Shown here: one piece after another, positions 25,549 to 33,040 of the stretch | Position numbering within the stretch: the stretch's first letter is position 1 | Layout: every line of letters starts with the position of its first letter | NCBI GenBank assembly: GCA_020849855.1 | Contig: JADZFO010000047.1 | Coordinates: 1 to 64,000 of the forward strand | Reading direction: 5' to 3' | DNA from: a bacterium | GTDB lineage: Bacteria > 4484-113 > JAFGCY01 | DNA: 64,000 nt | Program-made: the position numbers and the translations under genes | The notes under the pieces: generated by a model | Database searches by the model: none | What the model was told of the DNA's origin: nothing | The model's input: the letters and a program-made list of their open reading frames with translations, nothing else

Positions 25549-27080
25549 GAGAACAACTCCTCGTAGCCAGCGGTCACGGAGGCCAGCAGATCCGGTTTGT
25601 CCAGGCAGTCTGCGATTACGCTGCACAGTATTTTCACGCCAGTTTCAATTTCCTCTGCACGGCTGCGCGAGAAGGACAGCCGCAGCGCCGGCCTGTCCTT
25701 GCGGTCAGGCATGCAGAAAGCCGCGGGCAGAAACTCAACCCCCGCATCCCGGCAGAAGGAGAGAAGTGGAACAGACATAATCTGCTCCGGAAGCTCAACC
25801 CAAACCGAAAAACCGCCCGCCGGGATGCGGAAACGGCAGCCTTCCGGAAGATGCTTGCGCAGGGTCTCACACATGATATCGCGGCGCTGCCGGTATTCCT
25901 TTACCGAGCGCCGCACGTGCTTTTCGAAGTGTCCCTTGAGGATGAATTCATGCAGCAGGGCCTGCAGGAAATAGCTGTCGCCAACGTCGGAACCCAGCTT
26001 AGCCATCACCAGGGGCCAGGAGATCGCCGCCGGGCAGGTGATCCAGCCAATGCGCAGGCCTGGCAGGAAGGACTTGCTGAAAGTGCCGATGTGGATCACA
26101 TAGCCGCCAGGGTCAATGGACTTCAGCGGCGGCGGGGCCTCGCCTTCGTAGCGCAGCAGGCGGCCCCAGTCATCCTCGATGATCGGAACTCGGTGCCTTG
26201 CCGCCAGGCGGATCAGGTGTTCGCGGCGGGCCTGGCTCATTGTCACGCCGGTCGGGTTGTGATAGGTCGGGATCGTGATTACCGCCCGGACTTCACCCTG
26301 GGCCAGTACTCCGGCCAGATATTCCGTGTCCATGCCCTCGCCATCCATCGGGATGGCGACGAAGTCGATGCGCTTGGCAATCAGCAGGTTCAGCAGGCCC
26401 GAGAAGCTGGGCGACTCTATGGCCACACGCTGCCCGGGCCGCACCAGCAGATCCAGGACCAGAGCCAGGGAACGCTGGAAACCGCCTGTCAGGATGATGT
26501 CATTCTCGCCTTCGGCCATCGGCACGCCGGCAAGGGCCATTTCCTTCTCCAGGTACTCCACCATCGGCTGGTAGCCCTGCGGGTTGCCGCGGTCAAAGAA
26601 GAACTGCTGCGGGTACCACAGCATATTTGTGGCCACCTGCTTGATGCGCTCAAAGGGGAAGAGCACCGGGTCGGGGCTGGCCTGCGTGAAGCGGATCAGG
26701 TCACCGCCATGACGCTTGCTGCGGGGCATGCCGAAGAACTCGCTGTTGAAGCTGTAGGGCTCCCAGCGCATCGGCGGCAACTGCGCCAGGTCGCTTTGCA
26801 TTTCATCGCGGGTGCGCAGGTTGGAGCCGACCACAACGTCCGGCCGCTCGGCAATGTAGGTACCGCTGCCGTGGCGGGTCTCGATGATTCGCTCGGCCGA
26901 GAGCTCGTCAAAGGCCGTCCGCACCGTCTTGACCGAAATGCCAAGATCCCTGGCGAGCTCGCGCACGCTTGGGATCTTCGTGCCGGCCGGCAGCAGGCCA
27001 TCGCGGACCAGGTCCGTGATCTGCTGCCGGATCTGCTCATAGACCGGCGTCTTGCTTTCTCTGTCTATCTTGAGGTTCAT
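25545..27080 (-). CDS. MocR/PdxR-type GntR regulator with aminotransferase domain
   Basis: The 511-aa protein joins a GntR winged helix (residues 1-70: PVYEQIRQQITDLVRDG, KIPSVRELARDLGISVKTV) to a fold-type I aminotransferase domain (about 110-500). That domain has PTYHNPTGVTMS, IIEDDWGRLLRYEG and the PLP lysine in GTFSKSFLPGLRIGW. MocR proteins use PLP or an amino compound as effector and rarely keep transaminase activity. The start at ATG 27080 has GGCGGGGGA before it. It lies divergent from a DUF5666 lipoprotein gene, and copies of AGTGTRTCCC lie in the shared region. Its stop overlaps the start of the downstream lipoprotein gene. Confidence 0.9.
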   Translation of the reverse strand: MNLKIDRESKTPVYEQIRQQITDLVRDGLLPAGTKIPSVRELARDLGISVKTVRTAFDELSAERIIETRHGSGTYIAERPDVVVGSNLRTRDEMQSDLAQLPPMRWEPYSFNSEFFGMPRSKRHGGDLIRFTQASPDPVLFPFERIKQVATNMLWYPQQFFFDRGNPQGYQPMVEYLEKEMALAGVPMAEGENDIILTGGFQRSLALVLDLLVRPGQRVAIESPSFSGLLNLLIAKRIDFVAIPMDGEGMDTEYLAGVLAQGEVRAVITIPTYHNPTGVTMSQARREHLIRLAARHRVPIIEDDWGRLLRYEGEAPPPLKSIDPGGYVIHIGTFSKSFLPGLRIGWITCPAAISWPLVMAKLGSDVGDSYFLQALLHEFILKGHFEKHVRRSVKEYRQRRDIMCETLRKHLPEGCRFRIPAGGFSVWVELPEQIMSVPLLSFCRDAGVEFLPAAFCMPDRKDRPALRLSFSRSRAEEIETGVKILCSVIADCLDKPDLLASVTAGYEELFS

Positions 27081-27096
27081 GTTCCCCCGCCTGCAT

Positions 27097-27394
27097 AGTG
27101 TATCCCATATTGAGGAACACAAAAGACACAGTAGCCGGCATAGTCTGGGTACACACTAAAGAAGGCCCTTTCTGTCTATCTGTAAGACCCTTATGAGTCT
27201 CAAGCTCCACCGAGGGCGGAGAAAGTACTGATACGATGCTATCTATTACTTACTCGGTGCATAAAGCGTCCATGCGTCTGACGATAGATAAATCGGAGAA
27301 AGGCGATGGTATTAGTAGATGTCTCAACATCAAGTGTGTCCCCCAAACTGTGCCGTGAATGTGTCTTTCGCATAAGGGCCTGCCGGGATACACT
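27097..27394. promoter_or_regulatory. Divergent promoter region with four AGTGTRTCCC-like motifs
   Basis: The 342-bp gap between the MocR gene and the gene at 27423 contains AGTGTATCCC (27097-27106), AGTGTGTACCC on the minus strand (27147-27157), AGTGTGTCCC (27333-27342) and AGTGTATCCC on the minus strand (27385-27394). The outer two are exact inverted copies. Each contains TACACT read toward the flanking gene, so they overlap the likely -10 elements of both promoters. They could be operators for the MocR protein. No gene is seen in the gap. Confidence 0.55.
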
Positions 27395-27422
27395 TCGCAT
27401 GACTTCAGTCGGAGGTGTCGTT

Positions 27423-29240
27423 GTGAAAGCAACAATTACAAAGTGGATGGGCCTGCTGGTCGTGGCAGCGGTCTGGGCCTTGACGAGCTGCGGAGGCGGG
27501 ACCAGCCTTGGTCTTGAGAACGGCAGCGCGGCAAACCTGGATGACCAGATTCAGTCCGGCAATGGCCTCCCGGGCCTGCCGGATGACCGCGGTGGCGAGC
27601 GCAAGTCCAGCGCGGCGGATATCACTGTGGTCCTCGGCAGTGAGGCGATCCAGTCGCTGAACAGCGCAGTGGTCGACACAACCCTTGTCATGAGCGGCAC
27701 TGAGACCGACATGGCCTGGGGCCTTTACAAGGTCGAGGGCCTGGCCGGCCGCAAGGTGACCGGCCTGAGCATCGAGATCCTGACCGGGCCGGGCAGCAGC
27801 TACGGCGTTGGCGTCAGCAACTTCTCCGAGGGCGTCTGGGACTTCGTCCAGACCGGCAGCCTGCCGGAGTTCGAGGTGGACTTCACAGATGAGATGAGCC
27901 GCCTGACCAGCCAGATCGGCAACCTCTACTTTGTAGTGGTTACCGGCGCGGGCCAGGAAGCCACAGTGGTGCAGGCCTCGGTGCTGAGCCGCCCGCTGGA
28001 GCAGGGTGAAGTGGAGTTGCCGGCTTTCGGCCGGGAGCTGAGCGTCAGTGAGGGCCTGGCCGACAAGATCGTCGTCCAGTGGGCCGCTGTAGACGGTGCT
28101 GAGAGCTATGAGCTCTGGCGGGCAGCCGACCTGGACAACCAGGATGAGGTGCCCGAGCTGCTGGCGAGCATCCCGACCGTCGCCGAGCAGGCTTCCTACA
28201 CCTATGAAGATTCGGCCATCACCCTCGAGACCGAGTACAAGTACCGGGTGCGCGCCATCAACGCCGCCGGCCCCGGCGAGTTCACCCGCTGGCGCAGCGG
28301 CTGGGCTGGCGTAACCCCGCCCGTTGGCGAGGACCCGGCTGACGAACTGGAGCTGACCGGCAGCATTGAGGCCATTGACGAGGCCGCCATCACTGTCGGC
28401 GGCGTCAGCTTCGCGATCAACCCGGCCACTATCTGGCTGGGTGGCGACGAGCAGGTTCTGACCCAGGCGGAGTTCACCGTCGGCCTGACGGTTGAGATCA
28501 AGGGTGACTCCAACGGCAGCGGCGGCTGGAATGCCCGCAAGGTGCAGCTTGAGGATCCCGCGGTCGATGAAATGACCGTCCTTGGCAACATTGAGGTTCT
28601 GGAAGCCGAGAGCCTGACGGTTAACGGCGCGGTCTTCGCGATCACGCCCGGCACGGAGTGGCTGGACATCAACGGCATCGCTGTAGACGCCAGCGCCTTC
28701 ATGGTCGGCGACAAGGTTGAAGTTACCGGTGACAGCGATGGCCTCGGCGGCTGGAATGCCCGCGTGGTCAAGGCTGAGGATGCCGGCGCGATTGACGAGC
28801 TGACCCAGACCGGCGCGATTGAGGAGATCAGCGAGCTGAGCCTCAGCGTTAACGCCACCCCCTTCGCCATCACCATCGACACCGTCTGGCTGGACAACGC
28901 CGGTCAGCCGGCCCTGCCCGCGGACTTCCTGGTGGGCACCCTGGTTGAAGTGACCGGTGCCGCGGATGGCCTGGGCGGCTGGAACGCGCTGGTGGTGAAG
29001 ATGCAGGACGCCGGCGGCGACAACCAGATCGAGGTGATGGGCGAGATCGAGGCTATTGACCCGGCCAGCATCACGGTGGATGGCACGACTTTTGTGATCA
29101 ACGAAGCGACGGAGCTGGAAGACCAGAACAACGACCCGATTGGCCTCGAGGCCTTCACGGTCGGGCTGCTGGTGTCTGTCCAGGGCGACGCGGACGGGGA
29201 GGGCGGCTGGATCGCCACCCGGATCCGGATGGAGGACTAA
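27423..29240 (+). CDS. Lipoprotein with FN3 domain and four DUF5666 repeats
   Basis: GTG 27423 is chosen because GGAGGT lies 6 nt upstream and a lipoprotein signal starts here (KATITKWMGLLVVAAVWALTSC). The ORF is open to 27306, but the extra 39 residues are not signal-like. The 605-aa product has an N-terminal domain of unknown function, one fibronectin-III-like domain (about residues 205-295, VVQWAAVDGAESYELWR) and four consecutive 70-residue DUF5666 beta units (GSIEAID-AITVGGVSFAI...G--VEIKGDS-GSGGWNARKV). It is a probable surface protein under divergent control with MocR. Confidence 0.82.
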   Translation: MKATITKWMGLLVVAAVWALTSCGGGTSLGLENGSAANLDDQIQSGNGLPGLPDDRGGERKSSAADITVVLGSEAIQSLNSAVVDTTLVMSGTETDMAWGLYKVEGLAGRKVTGLSIEILTGPGSSYGVGVSNFSEGVWDFVQTGSLPEFEVDFTDEMSRLTSQIGNLYFVVVTGAGQEATVVQASVLSRPLEQGEVELPAFGRELSVSEGLADKIVVQWAAVDGAESYELWRAADLDNQDEVPELLASIPTVAEQASYTYEDSAITLETEYKYRVRAINAAGPGEFTRWRSGWAGVTPPVGEDPADELELTGSIEAIDEAAITVGGVSFAINPATIWLGGDEQVLTQAEFTVGLTVEIKGDSNGSGGWNARKVQLEDPAVDEMTVLGNIEVLEAESLTVNGAVFAITPGTEWLDINGIAVDASAFMVGDKVEVTGDSDGLGGWNARVVKAEDAGAIDELTQTGAIEEISELSLSVNATPFAITIDTVWLDNAGQPALPADFLVGTLVEVTGAADGLGGWNALVVKMQDAGGDNQIEVMGEIEAIDPASITVDGTTFVINEATELEDQNNDPIGLEAFTVGLLVSVQGDADGEGGWIATRIRMED

Positions 29241-29251
29241 GCTGGAATCAG

Positions 29252-29283
29252 GGCGCGGGGCTGCCATCTGGTGGCCCCGCGCC
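29252..29283. terminator. Strong 10-bp hairpin after DUF5666 gene
   Basis: GGCGCGGGGC (29252-29261) pairs perfectly with GCCCCGCGCC (29274-29283) around a 12-nt loop, 11 nt after the stop at 29240. There is no T-run, so it may stabilise the 3' end rather than terminate by itself. Confidence 0.5.
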
Positions 29284-29380
29284 TGGTGAAACTGACGCAG
29301 TGGGACCCTCCCACCAACTGAACTTTGAAATCAATCCAATCGCAGGACGGGAGTAACTCCCCCTAACCACGGAGGCAGTC

Positions 29381-29482
29381 ATGCGTGTGCATGAAACAGC
29401 CCGCCGCCGGCTCAAGTTGGCGGCACTGGGATGGCTTCGCAGCTTCTGGGTCTGGCTAAACAGCCCCGAGCTGCAGGATTAG
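29381..29482 (+). CDS. 33-aa amphipathic small protein
   Basis: GGAGG (29371-29375) lies 5 nt before ATG 29381. The product starts MRVHETARRRLKLAALGWL and ends SFWVWLNSPELQD. It has five Arg and one Lys in the first half and a Trp/Leu-rich second half, so it could form a membrane-associated amphipathic helix. It lies between two DUF5666 lipoprotein genes and is followed 70 bp later by the second. No homologue is recognised. Confidence 0.5.
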   Translation: MRVHETARRRLKLAALGWLRSFWVWLNSPELQD

Positions 29483-29552
29483 TAGAAATCAAGGCGCGTG
29501 AGCGCTGTCGAACCACAAGCGCTGAGCGCAAGATCAACAGGAGAGAAACAAC

Positions 29553-30908
29553 ATGAAGAACACCAAGAACCTTATTGCCCTGGCGGCCCTGACGGGCCTG
29601 TCCCTGATCGCTGCTTCCTGCGGAGGCGGCGGTGGCGGCCCGGTCAACCCCGGCGGCGGCGGCCCGGCGGCCGGCACGGCTGACCTGACCGGCACCCTCA
29701 AGGAAGGCGCGGGCGGCCGCGTGACCAGCACCGTCGGCGACGGCCTCTCCGGCATTCCGGTGAGCCTGATCAACACGGTCACCGGCGCATTGCAGGGTAC
29801 GGACACCACCAGCGCCAGCGGCAATTTCGAGTTCAAGGCGATCCCCAGCGGCAGCAGTTATCTGGTCAAGGTGGAGTTCACCTCCAGCAAGGACCTGGAT
29901 GGCGACGGCAGCAATGACCAGGTTGAGCTTTACTTCCCGGTCAGCGTGGCCGACCAGAGCATCACCAACCTGATCCAGACCATCGGTGTTGATGACAGCA
30001 ACAATGACGGCAGCGACGACTCGCTGGTTGTGAAGACCGAAATCGGCGACGACAACGGCCACCGCGAGAGCCATCACCGCCAGCACCGTTTCCGCGACGG
30101 CCAGACCGTTGACGACAGCAACAACAACGGCAGCTTCAGCGATGACAGCGGCTTTGACGACAGCAACTGCGACAACCTGCCGGACAGCAGCTCCAGTTCG
30201 GGCGGCTCCATGGGCAGCGGCATCGAGCTCTTCGGCGCCATCAGCAGCATCGACAGCAGCAGCTTCACGGTGAATGGCGTCACCTTCAGCTTCACCTCTG
30301 CCACCGAGTGGCACGTGGGCGACCGCAGCCATGCCAGCCCCAGCGAGTTCCCGGTCGGCACTGAGGTCAAGGTTGAAGGCTTCAAGGCGGCCAACGGCGG
30401 CTTTGTGGCCACGGAAGTAAAGACCGGCCAGGGCTCCAGCGATGACGACCCCGGCAGCGGCTTCCACGTCGAGACCTTTGGCACCCTGGAGGCGCTGGGC
30501 GTTGACGGCTTCACCGTTGGCGGCACGCGCTTCAAGTTCAACGCCGGCACTGAGTGGAAGCTCAATGGCGAGCACGTCAGCGTTGACTCCTTCAGCAACG
30601 GTATGTCCGTCAAGGTCGAGGCCGTGCCGGAAGGCGAGGGCTATGTGGCCATCGAAGTGAAGAGCGGGACCGACAGCGGCTCTGGCGGCGATGACGACGA
30701 CGACGACAACTCCGGTTCCGGCGGCGGCGACGACAACGATGACGACGACGACAACTCCGGCTCTGGCGGCGATGACGACAACGACGACGACAGCAACGAC
30801 GACAACGGCGGCGATGACGACAGCAATGACGACAACGGCGGCGATGACTCCGGAACTGATGGCGGCGGCGACGACGGCACGCCGGATCAGGGCAGCGGCG
30901 ACAACTAG
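29553..30908 (+). CDS. DUF5666 lipoprotein with Asp-rich tail
   Basis: AGGAGAG precedes the ATG. The 451-aa product begins MKNTKNLIALAALTGL and has the lipobox IAASC followed by a Gly-rich linker. A carboxypeptidase-regulatory-like beta unit follows (GIPVSLINTVTGAL...GNFEFKAIPSGSSYLVKVEF). Next comes an Asn/Asp-rich segment and then two DUF5666 units (ELFGAISSIDSSSFTVNGVTF and FGTLEALGVDGFTVGGTRF). The last 75 residues are almost only Asp, Gly, Ser and Asn. The tail resembles disordered, calcium-binding secretion-type tails. The protein is probably exposed on the surface. Confidence 0.8.
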   Translation: MKNTKNLIALAALTGLSLIAASCGGGGGGPVNPGGGGPAAGTADLTGTLKEGAGGRVTSTVGDGLSGIPVSLINTVTGALQGTDTTSASGNFEFKAIPSGSSYLVKVEFTSSKDLDGDGSNDQVELYFPVSVADQSITNLIQTIGVDDSNNDGSDDSLVVKTEIGDDNGHRESHHRQHRFRDGQTVDDSNNNGSFSDDSGFDDSNCDNLPDSSSSSGGSMGSGIELFGAISSIDSSSFTVNGVTFSFTSATEWHVGDRSHASPSEFPVGTEVKVEGFKAANGGFVATEVKTGQGSSDDDPGSGFHVETFGTLEALGVDGFTVGGTRFKFNAGTEWKLNGEHVSVDSFSNGMSVKVEAVPEGEGYVAIEVKSGTDSGSGGDDDDDDNSGSGGGDDNDDDDDNSGSGGDDDNDDDSNDDNGGDDDSNDDNGGDDSGTDGGGDDGTPDQGSGDN

Positions 30909-30972
30909 AAATCTCGGCTGTGATGCATCCGGCAGTTTCCTGGCAGGGCTGCAGGGATGAATCTGAAAGAGG

Positions 30973-31000
30973 GGCCCGGCGCAAGCCGGGCCTTCTTTTT
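30973..31000 (+). terminator. Intrinsic terminator
   Basis: GGCCCGGC, loop GCAA, GCCGGGCC is a perfect 8-bp stem followed by TTCTTTTT. It lies 64 bp after the stop of the DUF5666 gene. Confidence 0.9.
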
Positions 31001-31143
31001 GCATGCAGTGTTGCACTTTCAAATCCGCAGTGGCTGGGCAAAGGACGACCTGGCAATTCCTGACAGCAATTCCATCACAGTTGAAATTTTTTGGCGAGAA
31101 AACAGATAGTACTTAGTGGCATTGATGTTGAGCGAGGTGGACC

Positions 31144-32775
31144 ATGTCAAGCAAAGCTCTTGTCCCCGCCAAGCTGCTGCTCTTCCTCCTTGTCATGGGC
31201 TCGTGTTCGACCCTTTCGCCCATGACGCAGGATCCAGAGCCTCCCGCTGACTTCCCGGCTCCTGCGACTGCTCTTTCAGCTGCGGACAGGGAAGTCAGTG
31301 TGGACAACATCCTCAAGCGCAAAGGCTACGATGCGATCCCCGGCATGACCCATAACTGGTCAGTCGATGACGTTGCAGGCCGGTTCAGCCCCGTGCAGTT
31401 CCCAGGGACCAGCGCGTGGCCGAATGCCGCCTTTGCAATTTACGAACTGACGCCGGTGGACTATTCAGGCCCCAGTGTGATCCGCCTGCGCTGGGACAGT
31501 GTCCCGGCCGACTACAGCGAGCTCTGGTTTGGCCTGGCTAACTTTGTCAGCGGACGCTGGGAATGGCACGCAGGTACCGGGCTGAATCAGTACTTCTTCT
31601 ACGGGCATGAGAGCGAGTACCTGGATGAGCTCTCCGGGCGGATGCTGATTGCGCTTGTGCTGTGTGGCCAGAATGAAGCGGTACTGGCCCGCGTTGCGAT
31701 TGGCTTCAACCAGGCTGATGACTGGTCGATGGTTGGGCGGGACCAGCGCAGACAATCCCGCGGTACTGTCCCCGGGCCACTCGCTCCGACACTCAAGTGG
31801 AAGTATGAGTGTGGCTCCGCGACATTCTCTTCACCTGTGCTGGCGCCCAATGGGATGCTCTACTTTGGCAGCAACAGCGCCGGGCTTCAGGCTGTGCGTC
31901 CTGACGGAGTGCTGAGCTGGAGCTTCGATACCGGCGCCACAGGCGTCGGCAGCCCTGCCGTGGGTAGCGATGGCACGGTATACATGGGGGCCGCCGACGG
32001 GAACATCTATGCCCTGCACCCTGACGGCACAGTGGCCTGGAGCTACCCCACGGAATCGAACATCGTCAGCAGTCCTGCAATCGATCCAAATGGCAGGGTC
32101 TACTGCGGCAGCAACGACGGCAAGCTCTATGTGCTGAAAGCGGATGGCTCTCTGGCCTGGTCAGCCCCCCTGGGCGACGCCAGCCACGAAGGCGCCGCCA
32201 TTGACCTTGATGGCAACGTGTATCTGCCCTGCTGGGACAACTATATGTATGCCTTTGGCCCTGACGGAAGCTTCAAATGGAGTCAGGACAGCGGCAATCT
32301 GATGTATCAGCATCCGGTTGTTGGCGATCAGGGCGAGCTTTATGTAGCCTGCTGGGACAACCGGCTGCTGTCCCTGGCACTGGCGGATGGAGCGCTGGCC
32401 TGGGACTTCGACATCGGAGAATGGCAGTGCGGGGCACCGGCCCTGGCCGCAGACGGCACGATCTATGCTCCATCTTCTGTCCGGGGCATCGGGGACAAGT
32501 CTCTCTACGCCCTGGATCCGGACGGCGCCGTCAAGTGGAGCTACAGTGCAGAAGGGATGTTCTCGACACCAGTTGTCGATTTGAACGGCGACATCTACTT
32601 CGTGCTCGACGATGGCAGGGTCATCTCGCTGGACAGCAGCGGTGCGTTCCGCTGGGAGTTCGCGGTCGATGGTGGCATGTACGGCACGCCGGCCCTGGGA
32701 GCTGACGGGACTTTGTATGTCCTGACTTCCGCCGGCAGCCTCTACGCCATTGGCCCCGGCGCGGGGCTCTTCTAG
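31144..32775 (+). CDS. PQQ-like beta-propeller lipoprotein
   Basis: The 543-aa product has a lipoprotein signal (LLLFLLVMGSC), an N-terminal domain of about 190 residues resembling that of the PKD lipoprotein at 8329, and seven or eight PQQ-like blades from residue 215. The repeating pattern is SSPA---DGTVY-G--DG-LYAL--DG---W. The sequence gives no enzyme residues, so a binding or scaffolding role outside the cell is more likely than quinoprotein activity. AGGTGG precedes the ATG. Confidence 0.85.
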   Translation: MSSKALVPAKLLLFLLVMGSCSTLSPMTQDPEPPADFPAPATALSAADREVSVDNILKRKGYDAIPGMTHNWSVDDVAGRFSPVQFPGTSAWPNAAFAIYELTPVDYSGPSVIRLRWDSVPADYSELWFGLANFVSGRWEWHAGTGLNQYFFYGHESEYLDELSGRMLIALVLCGQNEAVLARVAIGFNQADDWSMVGRDQRRQSRGTVPGPLAPTLKWKYECGSATFSSPVLAPNGMLYFGSNSAGLQAVRPDGVLSWSFDTGATGVGSPAVGSDGTVYMGAADGNIYALHPDGTVAWSYPTESNIVSSPAIDPNGRVYCGSNDGKLYVLKADGSLAWSAPLGDASHEGAAIDLDGNVYLPCWDNYMYAFGPDGSFKWSQDSGNLMYQHPVVGDQGELYVACWDNRLLSLALADGALAWDFDIGEWQCGAPALAADGTIYAPSSVRGIGDKSLYALDPDGAVKWSYSAEGMFSTPVVDLNGDIYFVLDDGRVISLDSSGAFRWEFAVDGGMYGTPALGADGTLYVLTSAGSLYAIGPGAGLF

Positions 32776-32825
32776 CTCAGGCGGCATCTGGCTGCCTGCA
32801 GGGCGCGATTTCTGCCGGGAGACGT

Positions 32826-32831
32826 TATAAT
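32826..32831 (+). promoter_or_regulatory. -10 element of the tRNA pair
   Basis: A perfect TATAAT lies 13 bp before tRNA-Lys. No convincing -35 is visible. It may drive both tRNA genes. Confidence 0.55.
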
Positions 32832-32844
32832 GTGTCCCGGCCGG

Positions 32845-32916
32845 GCGCCATTAGCTCAGTGGAAGAGCATCTGACTTTTAATCAGGTGGTCGAAGGTTCG
32901 AATCCTTCATGGCGCA
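32845..32916 (+). tRNA. tRNA-Lys (UUU)
   Basis: The cloverleaf is complete: acceptor GCGCCAT/ATGGCGC, D arm GCTC/GAGC, anticodon stem CTGA/TCAG with loop CTTTTAA (anticodon TTT), T arm GAAGG-TTCGAAT-CCTTC, discriminator A. CCA is not encoded. Confidence 0.95.
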
Positions 32917-32968
32917 GATTTTTTTCTGCGCCGGAAGCGGAACCGAGCAGGCGCCGCAAGCCCGCCTT

Positions 32969-33040
32969 GGCCCCATAGTCTAGTGGTTAGGACGTCACTC
33001 TTTCAAGGTGAAGGTACGGGTTCGATCCCCGTTGGGGCTA
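32969..33040 (+). tRNA. tRNA-Glu (UUC), phage integration site
   Basis: Acceptor GGCCCCA pairs with TGGGGCT (with a G-T closing pair), D arm GTCT/GGAC, anticodon loop CTTTCAA (anticodon TTC), T arm ACGGG-TTCGATC-CCCGT, discriminator A. CCA is not encoded. The 3' half is also read on the other strand as the C-terminus of the phage serine recombinase, so this tRNA is the left attachment site. Confidence 0.93.

Noticed and set aside
25851..27098. 415-codon plus-strand open frame opposite the MocR gene
   Set aside because: Shadow of a clear GntR/aminotransferase gene; composition rich in His, Gln and Arg is typical of antisense frames.
27121..27320. Riboswitch in the MocR/DUF5666 divergent region
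   Set aside because: I looked for conserved cores of c-di-GMP and other common riboswitches and saw none; repeated AGTGTRTCCC sites explain the region better as operators.
27405..29267. 620-codon open frame on the minus strand opposite the DUF5666 lipoprotein
   Set aside because: It is a mirror of the repeated, GC-rich coding sequence on the plus strand, which has a ribosome site, a signal peptide and known domains. The minus product is low-complexity without a start signal.
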